64,000 bases of DNA. Source: Isoetes taiwanensis. Taxonomy: Eukaryota > Streptophyta > Lycopodiopsida > Isoetales > Isoetaceae. Each line of letters begins with the position of its first letter. Position 1 is the stretch's first letter. Made by a program: the position numbers and the translations under genes. This document shows, piece by piece, positions 21,352-33,410 of the stretch. Where the stretch lies: NCBI GenBank assembly GCA_021234155.1, contig JAJEKV010000014.1:9133563-9197562 (forward strand), written 5' to 3'. The notes beneath the pieces were generated by a model. The model had not been told where the DNA came from and searched no databases. It was given only the letters and a program-made list of their open reading frames with translations.

Positions 21352-24228
21352 GGTTGCCGTTGACTTTGACCGTTTGACCGGTCAACCCAAAACCCTAAGT
21401 GGCGGGCAGGGGGTGTCTGTGTGTTTCTAGCGAGCCCGGCAACATCCGGGGTAGGGTGTGCCGCCACCTTTGACTTTGACTTTGACTTTGACCTGGCGCC
21501 CTTTGCTTCTCATAGGTCTCCCCCATTCAACTGCATAGCTTTGAATAACATGACACCATTTAACAACTCTAATCTACTGCCACTGCTTCTCATAGATTAG
21601 AATATCACATGACACATAATTTTGTCATTTCCAACATTCCCCCTTCATGTGATATTCCCTGTCATCACATTGTAACAATTTCCTTATTTCACGGAATCGG
21701 ATAAAGGTAGAGCCTTTGTAAGAATATACGCTCTTTGATCATTTTGTACTAACATAGGTCAAATGCACTTGATTTCTTTTTACCATATCTCGATAAAATG
21801 AACTTCCATTTCAATGTGTTTTGACCTTTCGTGCAAAACCTGGATTTTTGTCATGGCAATACAACTAGTATTATCACAATAAATGATTGTTGGTCCTCTT
21901 TGAGCAAATCCAAATTACGCCATAAGCCTTCTTTCCCAAATAAGTTCCTTAGTCAGCGGTGGCTGCCGAGTTGTACTCGGCAAAGACTAGATAAAGCAAT
22001 CTTTGCTTTGCTTCTTGCACTTCAAGCAAGCTGGGGCTCCACCTAATAAAACAACATACCCGAAGTTGATTTTCGTTTATCTAAATCTCCTCCCCAATCG
22101 AGCATCACAATAAGCCCGCAATTGCAAGTTGGTTTCATTAAATACTATACCAAAATGCATTGTACCTTTCAAGTATTTGAGAATCCTTTTTCTTTGCATT
22201 CGGTGTCCTTTACCAGCCTTGTCATTATACCCCTCGAGAATATTAAGCTGCAAATGCAATGTCGGGGCCTAGTACAATTGGCTACATAGGACAAACAACC
22301 AATCAAACTTTTGTAAGGTATTTTCTCCATTTGTTTGCTTTCGTTTTACGTCTTTGGACTCATATCTGCTGAGAAATTTTATGACCGGGAACCATAGGAG
22401 TATTTGCCATATTGCAATCTTCCATATGAAATTTCTTCAACATGTTTTGAATATGCCTTTGTTGACTCAAAGCTAGTATCCGTTGACTTCTATTCTGTAT
22501 ACATCAATTTCGAAATCTTTTGAGTTCTCCAAGGTCACTCATTTGAAATCTCTTTTTCAAAATATCTTTGCAATGGTTTAGTACTTTCTGCTTCCATTGG
22601 CTACCATAATGTTGTCATCAACATATAGAGCAATAATGCACCAGTCATTTCCCATTTTAAATCTGTAAATATTCCCATCATAATTGAGCTTTTCAAAACC
22701 TTGTTCCAACAAATATCCATCCATACACTTATACCATTCTCTGGGAGATTGCTTAAGGCCATACACTGCTCTATTTAACCTCCACACTTTACCTTTTTCT
22801 TCTTCAAATCCAGGTGCAAGTTTGGATATATTTCCTCTTCCAATTTAGCATTCAGAAATGCTGTACTTACATCCATATGATGTATTTCATAATCACAGGC
22901 ATTTGCAATAGCCAATAGCATTCTTAAGCTGTTTATCTTCACAAGTGGTGAGAATGTTTCATCAAAATCTTCCCCTTTTTTCCCAGTCTGGCTTTGAATT
23001 TTTTTGTTCTTTTATCAACACCCGGTTTCACTCGATATATCCACTTACTTCCAACTATATTCTTATTCAATGGCATATCTACTACGGTATAAGTGTTTGT
23101 TCTCTTAAAAGCACTCATTTCTTCTTCCATGGCACTTAACCAATTTTTTTCATGAGAATCATGCACTGCTTCATCATAATTTTGAGGTATTTTATCATTT
23201 TCTAATATCAAAATGTCAAATACTGTATTAATTTCTCCTGCAACAGATCTGAGTCTTTTGCTTCTTCCAGTTTCATTTCTCCCATGTGATTCTAAAACAT
23301 GTTTAGCTTCCTCTGCCAAAATCGAGCTTGGGTTAGGTCTTGGCTTTCTCTTGGGTTTAATACCATGATCAACTTCTAACTCTTGATGTTCAATACCAGG
23401 TTCCATTTCAGACTCAACAACTTCCTCTGGAATTAATTCTGACTCATTGTCAGAATCATTTAAATCTGCCTGTTCAAGTTTTTCAGTTTTATCTTCTTCT
23501 TTATTTATTTCTTGTTGTATTTCTGAAATAACATCTTTCCTTTTATTGTCACATGGAGTTTCTGAGTTTACCATGGGAATCCTTCTATAAAACTCATTCT
23601 CATTAAAAATAACATCCCCCGCTAACTATGATTTTTCTCCTTCTTTGGATCATATAGTGCGAATGCTTTTGAGCTTGAATCATATCCTACAAGATATGTT
23701 ATATATGCCCTATCATCCAATTTCTTTCTTAATTCTTGAGGGAACATGAACAAAACATAAACATCCATATGCTTTAAATCTGTCATAAGATGGAAGCTTA
23801 CGGACCAAAGCCCCTTTAATGCTTTCGTAGAAGGTAACAAATTTTGAATATAGGCTGCTTTGCCTTCGGCTTCATCCTGAGAAAATTTGGTAGGCGAGTA
23901 TTTTAGCATGGATCTCCAAAGCATCTAGTAAGGTCCTGTTCTTTCTTTTCGGCTACTCCATTTTGTTGTGGTGAGTATCTACAAGTTAGTTGCCTCTTGA
24001 TTCCTCTGCTTGCACAAAAAACTTAAATTCATCGATATATACTCACCACCCCCGCCCCGATCTTATACACTTAATTTTCCTTCGGTTTCCAGTCATTTCG
24101 GGTTTTTTGATAAATAATTTCAAGGCCTCACTTGCTTGATCTTTTGTTTTCAAAATATAACTTTTTGTCCTTCTACTAAAATCGTCTATGAAGGTCATGA
24201 AATACTTATGTCCACTTAAACTGGTAAC
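21352..24228 (-). pseudogene. Copia fragment, unit 2
   Basis: Partial LTR 21352-21636, then minus-strand pol to the shared junction at 24228. 22939-23574 encodes the acidic integrase C-terminal linker in frame and is identical in large part to unit 3. RNase H (21700-22140) and the integrase core (23600-24120) are heavily frameshifted, with changes at nearly every CTG/CAG. The block of clean sequence is bracketed by corrupted blocks. Confidence 0.8.
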
Positions 24229-25474
24229 TAGGTCTATACCAACTCACCACACATCCGTGGGGCAAAACTTTAGCCATACATGCACACTTTGTAGGCAGGA
24301 TACCTCCTAGCCTTAGGACATAATTTTCCTTTTTGGCCATAATTTTTTCAGGGTTTTTCCATAATTCATCCTACTTAGCACTAATGTACTTCTTTGCTCT
24401 AAAGATTGGAAATTTTTTTCCCAATTTTCGAGGTTCATGCTTGGGTGGCCATTCCCAAGACTGGAAGCCTACTGTTAGTCCTATAGGGAATGGTCAGTGC
24501 TCGATCTTGGTCTGCCAAGATCATGCTCTGATACCACTGTGACGTCCCCTACTTCCTCTACGATGCTCCCATCGTATCTGAAGGCGGAGTTCATCCCCCT
24601 GACAGCCAAACTGGCAGGGGCCATCCACCTGACGCCAATCCCAAGAACTGGGCCAGTGAGGAAGAGTGGATGGGTCATTTGCCCCGTCTTTCTTTGGGGC
24701 GACTTAGCTGCGGAAACGCAAATAAACATGAGCACATGACATCAATATATCAATAAAGTCACCTCGAAGGGTGAATACATCATAACATAACATGCGTAAC
24801 AACATCAACATAAATAATAGCAACAAAAGGGAATCCTACCCAGGGCTCAAACTCATGGGGGATCGACTGATGGCTTGGGTTTCCAGAAGTCAATGCAGAC
24901 CGAATTCATGGTAATTGGATTGGGCTGGCATAAGAATATGGCTGTTGGGTAGTCCACTCCATCCGCCCCTCCCGTGCACACTTTGCAGAGTAGGTTGAAA
25001 AGTATTGGGACCGGACCGTAGCCTGCCGGGTGCATAGCCAAGAGGGCTACTGCTGGGTTGCATCTCCCCAGTCCCGATGAGGCAGGAGAAGAGTCACCTC
25101 CCCTCCAGAGGCATGCATGCCCATCACAGGCGGCTAGAGGGCCGCTGCCCGTATTCGACTTGAACCCCATTGAAGGTGACACATCACCCAAGAGGTGTCG
25201 AGCTCATGCCTTGCCCACATGCGGTGGCAAACCATTAAGCCTAGTCCACTAAGATCTCCGGTAGGCTTTACACACCAGAGGGATCAATCTGTGATGGGAT
25301 GATAAGTCCTCCTTATCCACCGGTCTAGCCCCGCCACCCACAAACGGGGCGGGCTGGGTTGCGGGGGCGCGTGGTGGGAATTAATGAGGCTATCTAGGAT
25401 CATCAATTTCTGAAGGTTTCAGGGTCTCTACCCCCCTTCCCACATACACAGGAGAGCATAGAATGGAACATAAT
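24229..25474 (-). mobile_element. Element B fragment, unit 3
   Basis: Third copy, near-identical to unit 1 up to about 25340 with the hairpin and the PBS GCTCTGATACCA intact (near 24526-24537). 25340-25440 is corrupted, again in a short patch. Confidence 0.5.
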
Positions 25475-25916
25475 TGTTAGCCCTTTGGGCTAAACATATG
25501 TATGAGTGGCATAGGCCACATGTATTTATCACATTGGACCACTTGATCTAGGGCCCAGATTTAGCCCACATATGTGGTAGGTGGCATAGGCCACATGTAT
25601 TTGTCATATTGGACCTTACAATCTATGGCCCAGATTTTAGCCTAGATCGTGGTAGGTGAGATGTCGTTAGGGTTAGGGTTTTGCTCTACTATTTAGAGAG
25701 CATTTCCTCTCATTGTTTAGGTTTTTGCTCACGTTTTGGAGCACCTCCTTTTGGAGCATCAATACGATTCTGTTTTGTTCATTCTTTCTCTTGTTCTTGG
25801 AGTTTCTTCCCACCTTCTTTTGTTGATCCATGAGCATTTGTGGCAGCCTTGTGGCATCCGTGAATCATGATCTTTGCTGCTTTGCAAGGTGATGCCAAGA
25901 ACCCCAAAAATCAACA
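25475..25916 (+). mobile_element. Element A LTR, unit 3
   Basis: TGTT...AACA LTR of 442 bp with primer-binding site at 25918. The end of the LTR shows the same type of change as other patches (GGCAGTCATGGACTGCTGC reads as GTGAATCATGATCTTTGCTGC). Confidence 0.6.
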
Positions 25917-27793
25917 CTGGCGCCTCATGCCGGGGTCTCTTGGCTCATGATCAACTCTTGTTTTTATTTCCAGTATCTCCAAAAGTTCTGAAAATCTTAT
26001 TTGATTCTACATTGACCCTTTCTCGGATTCACATGTCGATATTTGCCCTTGTTTTTGAAAGGGGCCAAAGCGGTTTTGGCCGGACCAGGTTCTTATTTGT
26101 CGGCGTTTAAGTTGTTTAAGTTCTTCAACGGCTGGCGTTCGTTTCTTTTGGATATTAACATTCCATTCGGCAAGTAAGAAACACTAGAAGAGGCCTAACG
26201 GCTCTTCCCAGTATTTTTGCAGGATTATTCTGTGGGCTTGGGGTGTGTTTTGCTCAGAGTCTATTAAGCCCCTTTCTTTTTGGTTCCATACCTACATCAC
26301 TTGCAAAGTATTTGTTCTTGGTCGACTTATTCTTCACGTGATATTTTACCACGACCAACATCGTTTTTGGCACACTACGGTTTTTCATGGAAATAAAGCT
26401 CGTCCTTCAAGCAAGCTCAAACATTGATCTGTCTTTCAAGCTGCTGCGACCGGGGTTGTTCTTGCCCTCTCATTGCCGGGAACATTTGGGGCTTTTTCGA
26501 GCAAAGCCACAACATCGGCAAGCTTGCATGGCCTTGTTTCGACAAGCACACCATTTAAGAGGAGTCTTGTATACACATCTTTGAATCACAGCTTACCGCA
26601 CATCAAACTCTGCCTCTACACAACAAGGGGTCCGCATGATCTACCTCTTGCAAATCCAGTGACTACCTCTTCATCTTCCATAGATAAAAAGCAGAACTAC
26701 CTCGTAATGGCTCTGCTGCAGCATTCGACACGGTGCAATCCTTGTACCATCATCTTTGCACTTCCAAGTTCCAACTGTGAGCCTGGCTACAACTCGTTGC
26801 AGACTTCCTCAATAATCTTCTCTGAAGTTACAAACAGTGTTTCAAACTACTCAGTCCAGCTCTCCACACCAAAACCAGAGCAGAGGCTCTGTTTAATGGC
26901 ATGTTTCTAGGAGTAATTTCTTTCGCCAAATCATGGCTATATCAGTGGCTGCCTATTACTGTCAGATGTTTCTGCACAATCTGCTCCCAAGCTATTTGGA
27001 TTCCTCACGACTCACCTCAAGCCTCACAGCATCAGACTATTCTAGTCTCAACAAGGGCCTGTCAGTCAATTTGCACAGTAACAATATTTTATGTAGCATC
27101 ACCGACGCAAGGAGTGTTAAGTAGCCAATTTGTCTGCGATGTCTGTAGCCGGTTCCCCTGTCATGCATTGATTTGCCATATCCGGCATGACACAGGCAGC
27201 AACTTCTCGGGGCAAATGCTTGGCTCCGCAATTTTCTTATCCCAGGCTGTGGCTGCCACAAAATAGATCAAATGAAATAAAACACTTGCCAAATTACATA
27301 TACCTTGCACTTGCTGAATTCTGGAAGCAAACTGAACCAGCTAAGCACAAAAAACAGGGGATTCTGAGCATAAGAAAAACAGGGGATTCTTCATTCCTTT
27401 TGGGCAGAGCATCAATTCTTCGGCAAGAGAGTACATCAATTGTGATTTTCATGCAATGCCCTCTTCTCTACTTTCAGCAGATTCATTCTGATAAAAAACA
27501 ATGCATGCATTGACTAATGGCTCCACGGCCCCTCACGGCGTGGACACTCAGAGCAAGCAGACGGCCAAGGCCCATCACGGCCTCGCTTCTCTGCCCTTCC
27601 AACCTTCATGGTCTGGGCGGCTTAGGCTAGGACTCAGCCATAACAAATTTTTGACGCTCACGACACCATCAGGGCATGGGTTCATTCAAATTCAAGCTAA
27701 TCCGGGTGTCTACAGGTCACGCACTGAGCCCCAAATCAAGCATGACAGATCCTGCAACTCATTTTCACACATCTCTGCCCAATCTCTGGACCA
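25917..27793 (+). mobile_element. Element A leader, unit 3
   Basis: Equivalent of the other leaders. It ends at the deletion junction, where GGACCAGC joins CTGTCGTTGAC. In the long copies the left partner continues CCAGCGCTTCG (near 1890) and the right partner is preceded by CTTCCAG (near 8465), giving a shared CCAGC at the breakpoint. Confidence 0.6.
26245..26910 (+). pseudogene. Broken copy of the element A leader ORF, unit 3
   Basis: Frame lost between about 26335 and 26470 through several small indels, then open to the usual stop. The breaks coincide with CTG/CAG differences, so they may not be real. Confidence 0.3.
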
Positions 27794-28063
27794 GCTGTCG
27801 TTGACTTTGACCGTTGACCAGTCAACCCAAAACCCTAAGTGGCGGGCAGGGGGTGTCTGTGTGTTTCTAGCGAGCCCAGCAACATCCGGGTAGGGTGTGC
27901 CCGCCACCTTTGACTTTGACTTTGACTTTGACCTGCTGCCACTGCTTCTCATAGGTCTCCCCCATTCAACTGCATAGCTTTGAATAACATGACACCATTT
28001 AACAACTCTAATCTACTGCCACTGCTTCTCATAGATTAGAATATCACATGACACATAATTTTG

Positions 28064-31000
28064 TCATTTCCAACATTCCCCCTTCATGTGATATTCCCTG
28101 TCATCACATTGTAACAATTTCCTTATTTCCTGGAATCTGGATAAAGGTAGAGCCTTTGTAAGAATATCTGCTCTTTGATCAGCTGTACTAACATAGGTCA
28201 AATGCACTTGATTTCTTTTTACCATATCTCTGATAAAATGAACTTCCATTTCAATGTGTTTTGACCTTTCGTGCAAAACTGGATTTTTTGTCATGGCAAT
28301 ACAACTAGTATTATCACAATAAATGATTGTTGGTCCTCTTTGAGCAAATCCAAATTCTGCCATAAGCCTTCTTTCCCAAATAAGTTCCTTAGTCAACAGG
28401 GCTGCTGAGTTGTACTCAGCTTCAGCACTAGATAAAGCAATGCTGCTTTGCTTCTTGCACTTCCAAGCAACTGGGGCTCCACCTAATAAAACAACATACC
28501 CTGAAGTTGATTTTCGTTTATCTAAATCTCCTCCCCAATCAGCATCACAATAAGCCTGCAATTGCAAGTTGGTTTCATTAAATACTATACCAAAATGCAT
28601 TGTACCTTTCAAGTATTTGAGAATCCTTTTTCCAGTGTCCTTTACCAGCCTTGTCATTATACCTACTGAGAATATTAACTGCAAATGCAATGTCAGGCCT
28701 AGTACAATTGGCTACATAGGACAAACAACCAATCAAACTTTTGTAAGGTATTTTCTCCATTTGTTTGCTTTCTGTTTCTGTCTTTGGACTCATATCTGCA
28801 GAAATTTTATGACCAGGAACCATAGGAGTATTTGCCATATTGCAATCTTCCATATGAAATTTCTTCAACATGTTTTGAATATGCCTTTGTTGACTCAAAG
28901 CTAGTATCCGTTGACTTCTATTCCTGTATACATCAATTCCCAGAAATCTTTTGAGTTCTCCAAGGTCACTCATTTGAAATCTCTTTTTCAAAATATCTTT
29001 GCAATGGTTTAGTACTCTGCTTCCATTGGCTACCATAATGTTGTCATCAACATATAGAGCAATAATGCACCAGTCATTTCCCATTTTAAATCTGTAAATA
29101 TTCCCATCATAATTGAGCTTTTCAAAACCTTGTTCCAACAAATATCCATCCATACACTTATACCATTCTCTGGGAGATTGCTTAAGGCCATACACTGCTC
29201 TATTTAACCTCCACACTTTACCTTTTTCTTCTTCAAATCCAGGTGCAAGTTTCAGATATATTTCCTCTTCCAATTTAGCATTCAGAAATGCTGTACTTAC
29301 ATCCATATGATGTATTTCATAATCACAGGCATTTGCAATAGCCAATAGCATTCTTAAGCTGTTTATCTTCACAAGTGGTGAGAATGTTTCATCAAAATCT
29401 TCCCCTTTTTTCCCAGTCTGGCTTTGAATTTTTTTGTTCTTTTATCAACACCCGGTTTCACTCGATATATCCACTTACTTCCAACTATATTCTTATTCAA
29501 TGGCATATCTACTACGGTATAAGTGTTTGTTCTCTTAAAAGCACTCATTTCTTCTTCCATGGCACTTAACCAATTTTTTTCATGAGAATCATGCACTGCT
29601 TCATCATAATTTTGAGGTATTTTATCATTTTCTAATATCAAAATGTCAAATACTGTATTAATTTCTCCTGCAACAGATCTGAGTCTTTTGCTTCTTCCAG
29701 TTTCATTTCTCCCATGTGATTCTAAAACATGTTTAGCTTCCTCTGCCAAAATCTGAGCTTCAGTTCGTCTTGGCTTTCTCTTGGGTTTAATACCATGATC
29801 AACTTCTAACTCTTGATGTTCAATACCAGGTTCCATTTCAGACTCAACAACTTCCTCTGGAATTAATTCTGACTCATTGTCAGAATCATTTAAATCTGCC
29901 TGTTCAAGTTTTTCAGTTTTATCTTCTTCTTTATTTATTTCTTGTTGTATTTCTGAAATAACATCTTTCCTTTTATTGTCACATGGAGTTTCTGAGTTTA
30001 CCATGGGAATCCTTCTATAAAACTCATTCTCATTAAAAATAACATCCCTGCTAACTATGATTTTTCTCCTTGCTGGATCATATAGTCTGAATGCTTTTGA
30101 GCTTGAATCATATCCTACAAGATATGTTATATATGCCCTATCATCCAATTTCTTTCTTAATTCTTCAGGAACATGAACAAAACATAAACATCCATATGCT
30201 TTAAATCTGTCATAAGATGGAAGCTTACCAGACCAAAGCCCTTTAATGCTCGTAGAAGGTAACAAATTTTGAATATAGACTGCTGCCTTCACAGCTTCAT
30301 CCCACAGAAAATTTGGTAGGCCAGAGTATTTTAGCATGGATCTCACAGCATCTAGTAAGGTCCTGTTCTTTCTTTCAGCTACTCCATTTTGTTGTGGTGA
30401 GTATCTACAAGTTAGTTGCCTCTTGATTCCTCTGCTTGCACAAAAAAACTTAAATTCATCAGATATATACTCACCACCCCTGTCTGATCTTATACACTTA
30501 ATTTTCCTTCCAGTTTCTAGCTCAGTTTCAGCAGTAAATAATTTCAAGGCCTCACTTGCTTGATCTTTTGTTTTCAAAATATAACTTTTTGTCCTTCTAC
30601 TAAAATCGTCTATGAAGGTCATGAAATACTTATGTCCACTTAAACTGGTAACATTTATAGGACCACATAGATCCGTGTGTACCAAATCCAAAATGCCCTT
30701 TGCTCTTTTATTTGACCTTTTGAATGGTAATCTTGGTTGTTTTCCAAGCTGACAGCCACCACATAAAAGTTTTCCTTCTTCTTCTACTTTTTGCGGATAT
30801 TATACCCTTGTTTTTAGAGCTTCAATTCTTTGCGGGATTCACATGACATAGCCTTTGTTATGCCAAAGTTTTATATCTGGATATTCTACAGATTAACTTC
30901 ATGAAGATGATCAATATTAAAACCAAACAAGTTTCCAACTCTTTTGCCAATGAACTTTAATTCATCATTTGAAATACTTTACATTGGATTTGTTCAAATA

Positions 31001-31100
31001 AAACTTTGTATCCATATCCACTAACCGACACACGAGATATGAGATTTCTTACAAGACTAGGTACACACAAAACCTCTTTCAAAGATAACAAGTTTTCCAT
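28064..31100 (-). pseudogene. Copia pol: integrase, reverse transcriptase, RNase H
   Basis: Enzymes for cDNA synthesis and integration, in three open blocks. Block 1 (29369-30691, 440 codons) begins just after the CGGCQLGKQ pre-integrase motif. It has the integrase triad D7, D70 and E106 (HTDLCGP, SDRGGEY, GVAERKNR; DD35E spacing), then an acidic linker. Block 2 (28578-29372) is reverse transcriptase with YGLKQSPREW and the active-site YVDD at 29043-29054. Block 3 (28064-28690) is RNase H with CDADWGGD and SSAEAEY. Breaks: the usual RLVAKGF(S/Y)Q stretch between blocks 1 and 2 is missing with a frame change; 8 bases are lost near 28631; stops lie between 30780 and 31000. As written it cannot make a full polyprotein. 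Confidence 0.85.
28076..28085 (-). promoter_or_regulatory. Copia polypurine tract
   Basis: GAAGGGGGAA on the minus strand directly abuts the 3' LTR start (TGTTGG), the usual position of the plus-strand DNA primer. Confidence 0.75.
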
Positions 31101-32316
31101 TCAAATCAAACAACTCCAAAACTCGAGTCTTCTATTTTTCGGGGCCTCCATCACCAAAATTTGAACATGGCCTTCTTTCTTTTCCACATTTTTTAACATG
31201 TGCATATCACACATTACACTTTTCTCTGCTCCTGAATCTATAACCACAAACTTGTTATTATTTCTTCTTGGACTTATAGAAACATTACAAGTTAAGCTTT
31301 TTCGTACCTCCAAGGTGTCATCTTCTATCTCTCCTTCACTACTTTCATGCTTCTCCATTATATTGATACTTGCAGCACCCCTGAAACTTGTCCTGCCTCT
31401 TCCCCCTCTGTAACCTCGAGATCTACCACGACCTCTTCCTCTTTTAGGACTTGAGCAATTGAAAGAAAAATGGCCCTTGCCCTCACAATTAAAACACCTC
31501 ACTTTTTTTTCACTGTTACTTGGACATTCATTCTTCAAATGACCATACTGATTACATAAATAGCAAGGCCCTACTTTGTCTTGTGAAATTTTTTTTAAAA
31601 CCAACCTTCTTAGCCTTACCAGTGTACAATACCTCTGCAGATTGTTCTGACTCCTCTTGTGCAACATTAGATTGCTCAAATTCAGTGCGTATCATTCTGA
31701 TAGCATGTTCCTTAGAAGTAGCTACATTTCTGAGCAAAGTTGCTAAATGACTATTATGAGAAACTGACCTTGCTAAGGCCAAAATCTGATACTGCTCACT
31801 CAGAATATTTCCAGCACCTTCAAGATCTGCAATAATAGAGTCAAACCTTTCTAAAAAATTAGTTAGGTTATCTTTTTCGACAAGCTTCATCTTCCTTAAC
31901 TCCTTTTCCAACATATCTATCTGTGAGGAACTCTTTTGTTCATAATGTTTAATCAGATAGTCCCACATATCTTTAGGCTTCATACCTCGAAGTTTTAACT
32001 TTAAGGCAGTTCCTACCTTGCACATAATTATGGCTTGAGCTTCCATAATTTTAGCTGCGTCTCCTTCTGAGCTAGCAGAAGTTCCCCCTGCACGAGACAC
32101 TGCTGCACCTTCAGACTGTGCACTAGAGCTAGCAGCCGAGCTTGAATCCCCTGAACTAGTTGCTCCTGCACTTGCAACTGCACTACCATCAATCAGATAC
32201 CATAACTTTTCAAACTCGAGCACGCTCCTAATACTTTCCTTCCAGATTTGAAACCCTCCATCCCCTTTAAAAACTTCAATTGTATTAAGCAAATTTGCAC
32301 CAAATCTAGTTGTCAT
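31101..32316 (-). pseudogene. Copia gag and protease, split by one frameshift
   Basis: The start codon at 32316 opens a capsid-like gag of the copia type (an FKGDGGFQIWKESIRSVLE motif near residues 18-36, 254 codons to 31552). A second frame (31101-31679) carries two zinc knuckles, CYLCNQYGHLKNEC and CFNCEGKGHFSFNC, an RG-rich basic stretch, and the aspartic protease motif VIDSGAEKSV. The frames would join at an A/T run near 31588-31600. The second full copy (near 62005-62018) is one base shorter there and reads through in frame, so the break is either a single-base insertion or a homopolymer error. Gag forms the particle; protease matures it. Confidence 0.85.
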
Positions 32317-32333
32317 GATTACTAGATCTTATA

Positions 32334-32345
32334 GCTCTGATACCA
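32334..32345 (-). promoter_or_regulatory. Copia primer-binding site
   Basis: GCTCTGATACCA on the top strand is TGGTATCAGAGC on the element strand, complementary to the 3' end of initiator tRNA-Met, one base from the LTR. Confidence 0.9.
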
Positions 32346-32346
32346 A

Positions 32347-32877
32347 TGTTAGAATCAGAGCTTGGGGTTTGAACCCAAGTATGCCAAGACTCTGTCTCCT
32401 TCAAACCCACCCGCTCCTAAAGCTGCATACACGCACCTGTATCTGCACTCAGCTCATACCTTTTCATATCTATCATTCATTTATTTATATTCTTATTAAC
32501 CTGGATATATCCACTTGTCAAATCGTGCATGCCCTTCATATAGAAAGTTTTTCAACTTGCCTAAATAATAGGATGCCCTGCTGTCCTTATCTTCCAGCTG
32601 TCGTTGACTTTGACCGTTGACCAGTCAACCCAAAACCCTAAGTGGCGGGCAGGGGGTGTCTGTGTGTTTCTAGCGAGCCCAGCAACATCCGGGTAGGGTG
32701 TGCCCGCCACCTTTGACTTTGACTTTGACTTTGACCTGCTGCCACTGCTTCTCATAGGTCTCCCCCATTCAACTGCATAGCTTTGAATAACATGACACCA
32801 TTTAACAACTCTAATCTACTGCCACTGCTTCTCATAGATTAGAATATCACATGACACATAATTTTGTCATTTCCAAC
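32347..32877 (-). mobile_element. Copia 5' LTR with promoter elements
   Basis: A 531-bp LTR, TGTTGG...CTAACA on the element strand. A TATA box (TATAAATA, minus strand) is at 32482-32489. Upstream of it, at 32604-32734, are eight W-box cores (TTGAC or GTCAA) in two clusters, the second a TTTGAC microsatellite that varies from about four to six repeats between copies. A telo-box AAACCCTAA is at 32633-32641. W-boxes are WRKY-factor sites in plants, so stress or defence induction is plausible but is inferred only from motif content. Confidence 0.85.
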
Positions 32878-32882
32878 AAAAA

Positions 32883-33410
32883 CGAAAACCCTTCTAGAAC
32901 CTGGCAACTCACAGGGTTTACGTTTCGGAGGCCCTCTCCTTGTCAGATTTGGCCGGAACCTTGCGCCGTGTCTTGACGTGGAGTGGGGGTGTTGACGCCA
33001 GAGCGGTGACCCTAAAATCCCCCCGAAAGCTGCTTGCCCCGAATTTCCTCTCCCTAAGGCTTTGGGGACGGACGGGCGACCTCCCCTCTCCGGAACTGCA
33101 ATTTGGCTCTGCCAATGGACTCAAAACGTCGACATTGCCCTAGGGACCAAGTTCTGTGGCCAGAAGACCAAAACTCGGCCCCCAAAACGAAAACCCTTCT
33201 AGAACCTGGCAACTCACAGGGTTTACGTTTCGGAGGCTAGTTTCATTCTAGTAGTTATGATGCTTTTCTGTAATCATTTATCTTCATTCTAATAGTTATG
33301 ATGCTTATATTCTCAATGCAATCTTAGACCAAGTATAACGTCCAGCCAGCTAAGGTCAACCCCAAGTACAACGATCCCACAAACTCCATTTCTTTGACCT
33401 TAGCTAACCC
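32883..33410. repeat. GC-rich fragment and short duplicated AT segment
   Basis: 32883-33237 repeats 7528-7790 and contains the empty copia target (near 33175-33195). 33238-33410 has two copies of CATTCTA(G/A)TAGTTATGATGCTT about 40 bp apart, then unique-looking sequence leading into the satellite. The duplicate of this join is near 63660-63840. Confidence 0.55.

Larger units (their letters stand above)
11335..30652. repeat. Tandem array of three 6.45-kb units
   Basis: Units are 11335-17779 (6445 bp), 17780-24228 (6449 bp) and 24229-30652 (6424 bp). Each starts at the same chimaeric junction (copia integrase GGTAAC joined to TAGGTCTATACC) and contains, in order, element B, element A LTR and leader, a truncated copia LTR and the copia 3' half. 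All three also share the second internal junction, element A leader joined to the middle of the copia LTR (near 14911, 21351 and 27793). The third unit is not followed by the junction but continues into intact copia integrase, marking the array's end. Confidence 0.85.
27794..32877 (-). mobile_element. Near-complete Ty1/copia retrotransposon (best copy in the window)
   Basis: Minus-strand element. 5' LTR 32347-32877 (531 bp), tRNA-iMet primer-binding site 32334-32345, gag-protease, integrase, reverse transcriptase and RNase H in copia order, polypurine tract 28076-28085, and a truncated 3' LTR 27794-28075 lacking about 250 bp because it is fused to the element A leader. The 5' LTR is followed by AAAAC (32878-32882), the same target-site pentamer and flank as the solo LTR at 6987. 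Coding sequence is nearly intact with a few breaks. There is no env-like ORF. Confidence 0.9.

Noticed and set aside
11335-30652. CRISPR array or phage-type tandem structure
   Set aside because: Repeats are kilobase-scale plant retroelement chimaeras with no short direct repeats and unique spacers.
27794-32877. Endogenous virus or env-carrying element
   Set aside because: Domain order (integrase before RT), PBS and lengths are those of Ty1/copia; no envelope, movement-protein or coat-protein ORF.
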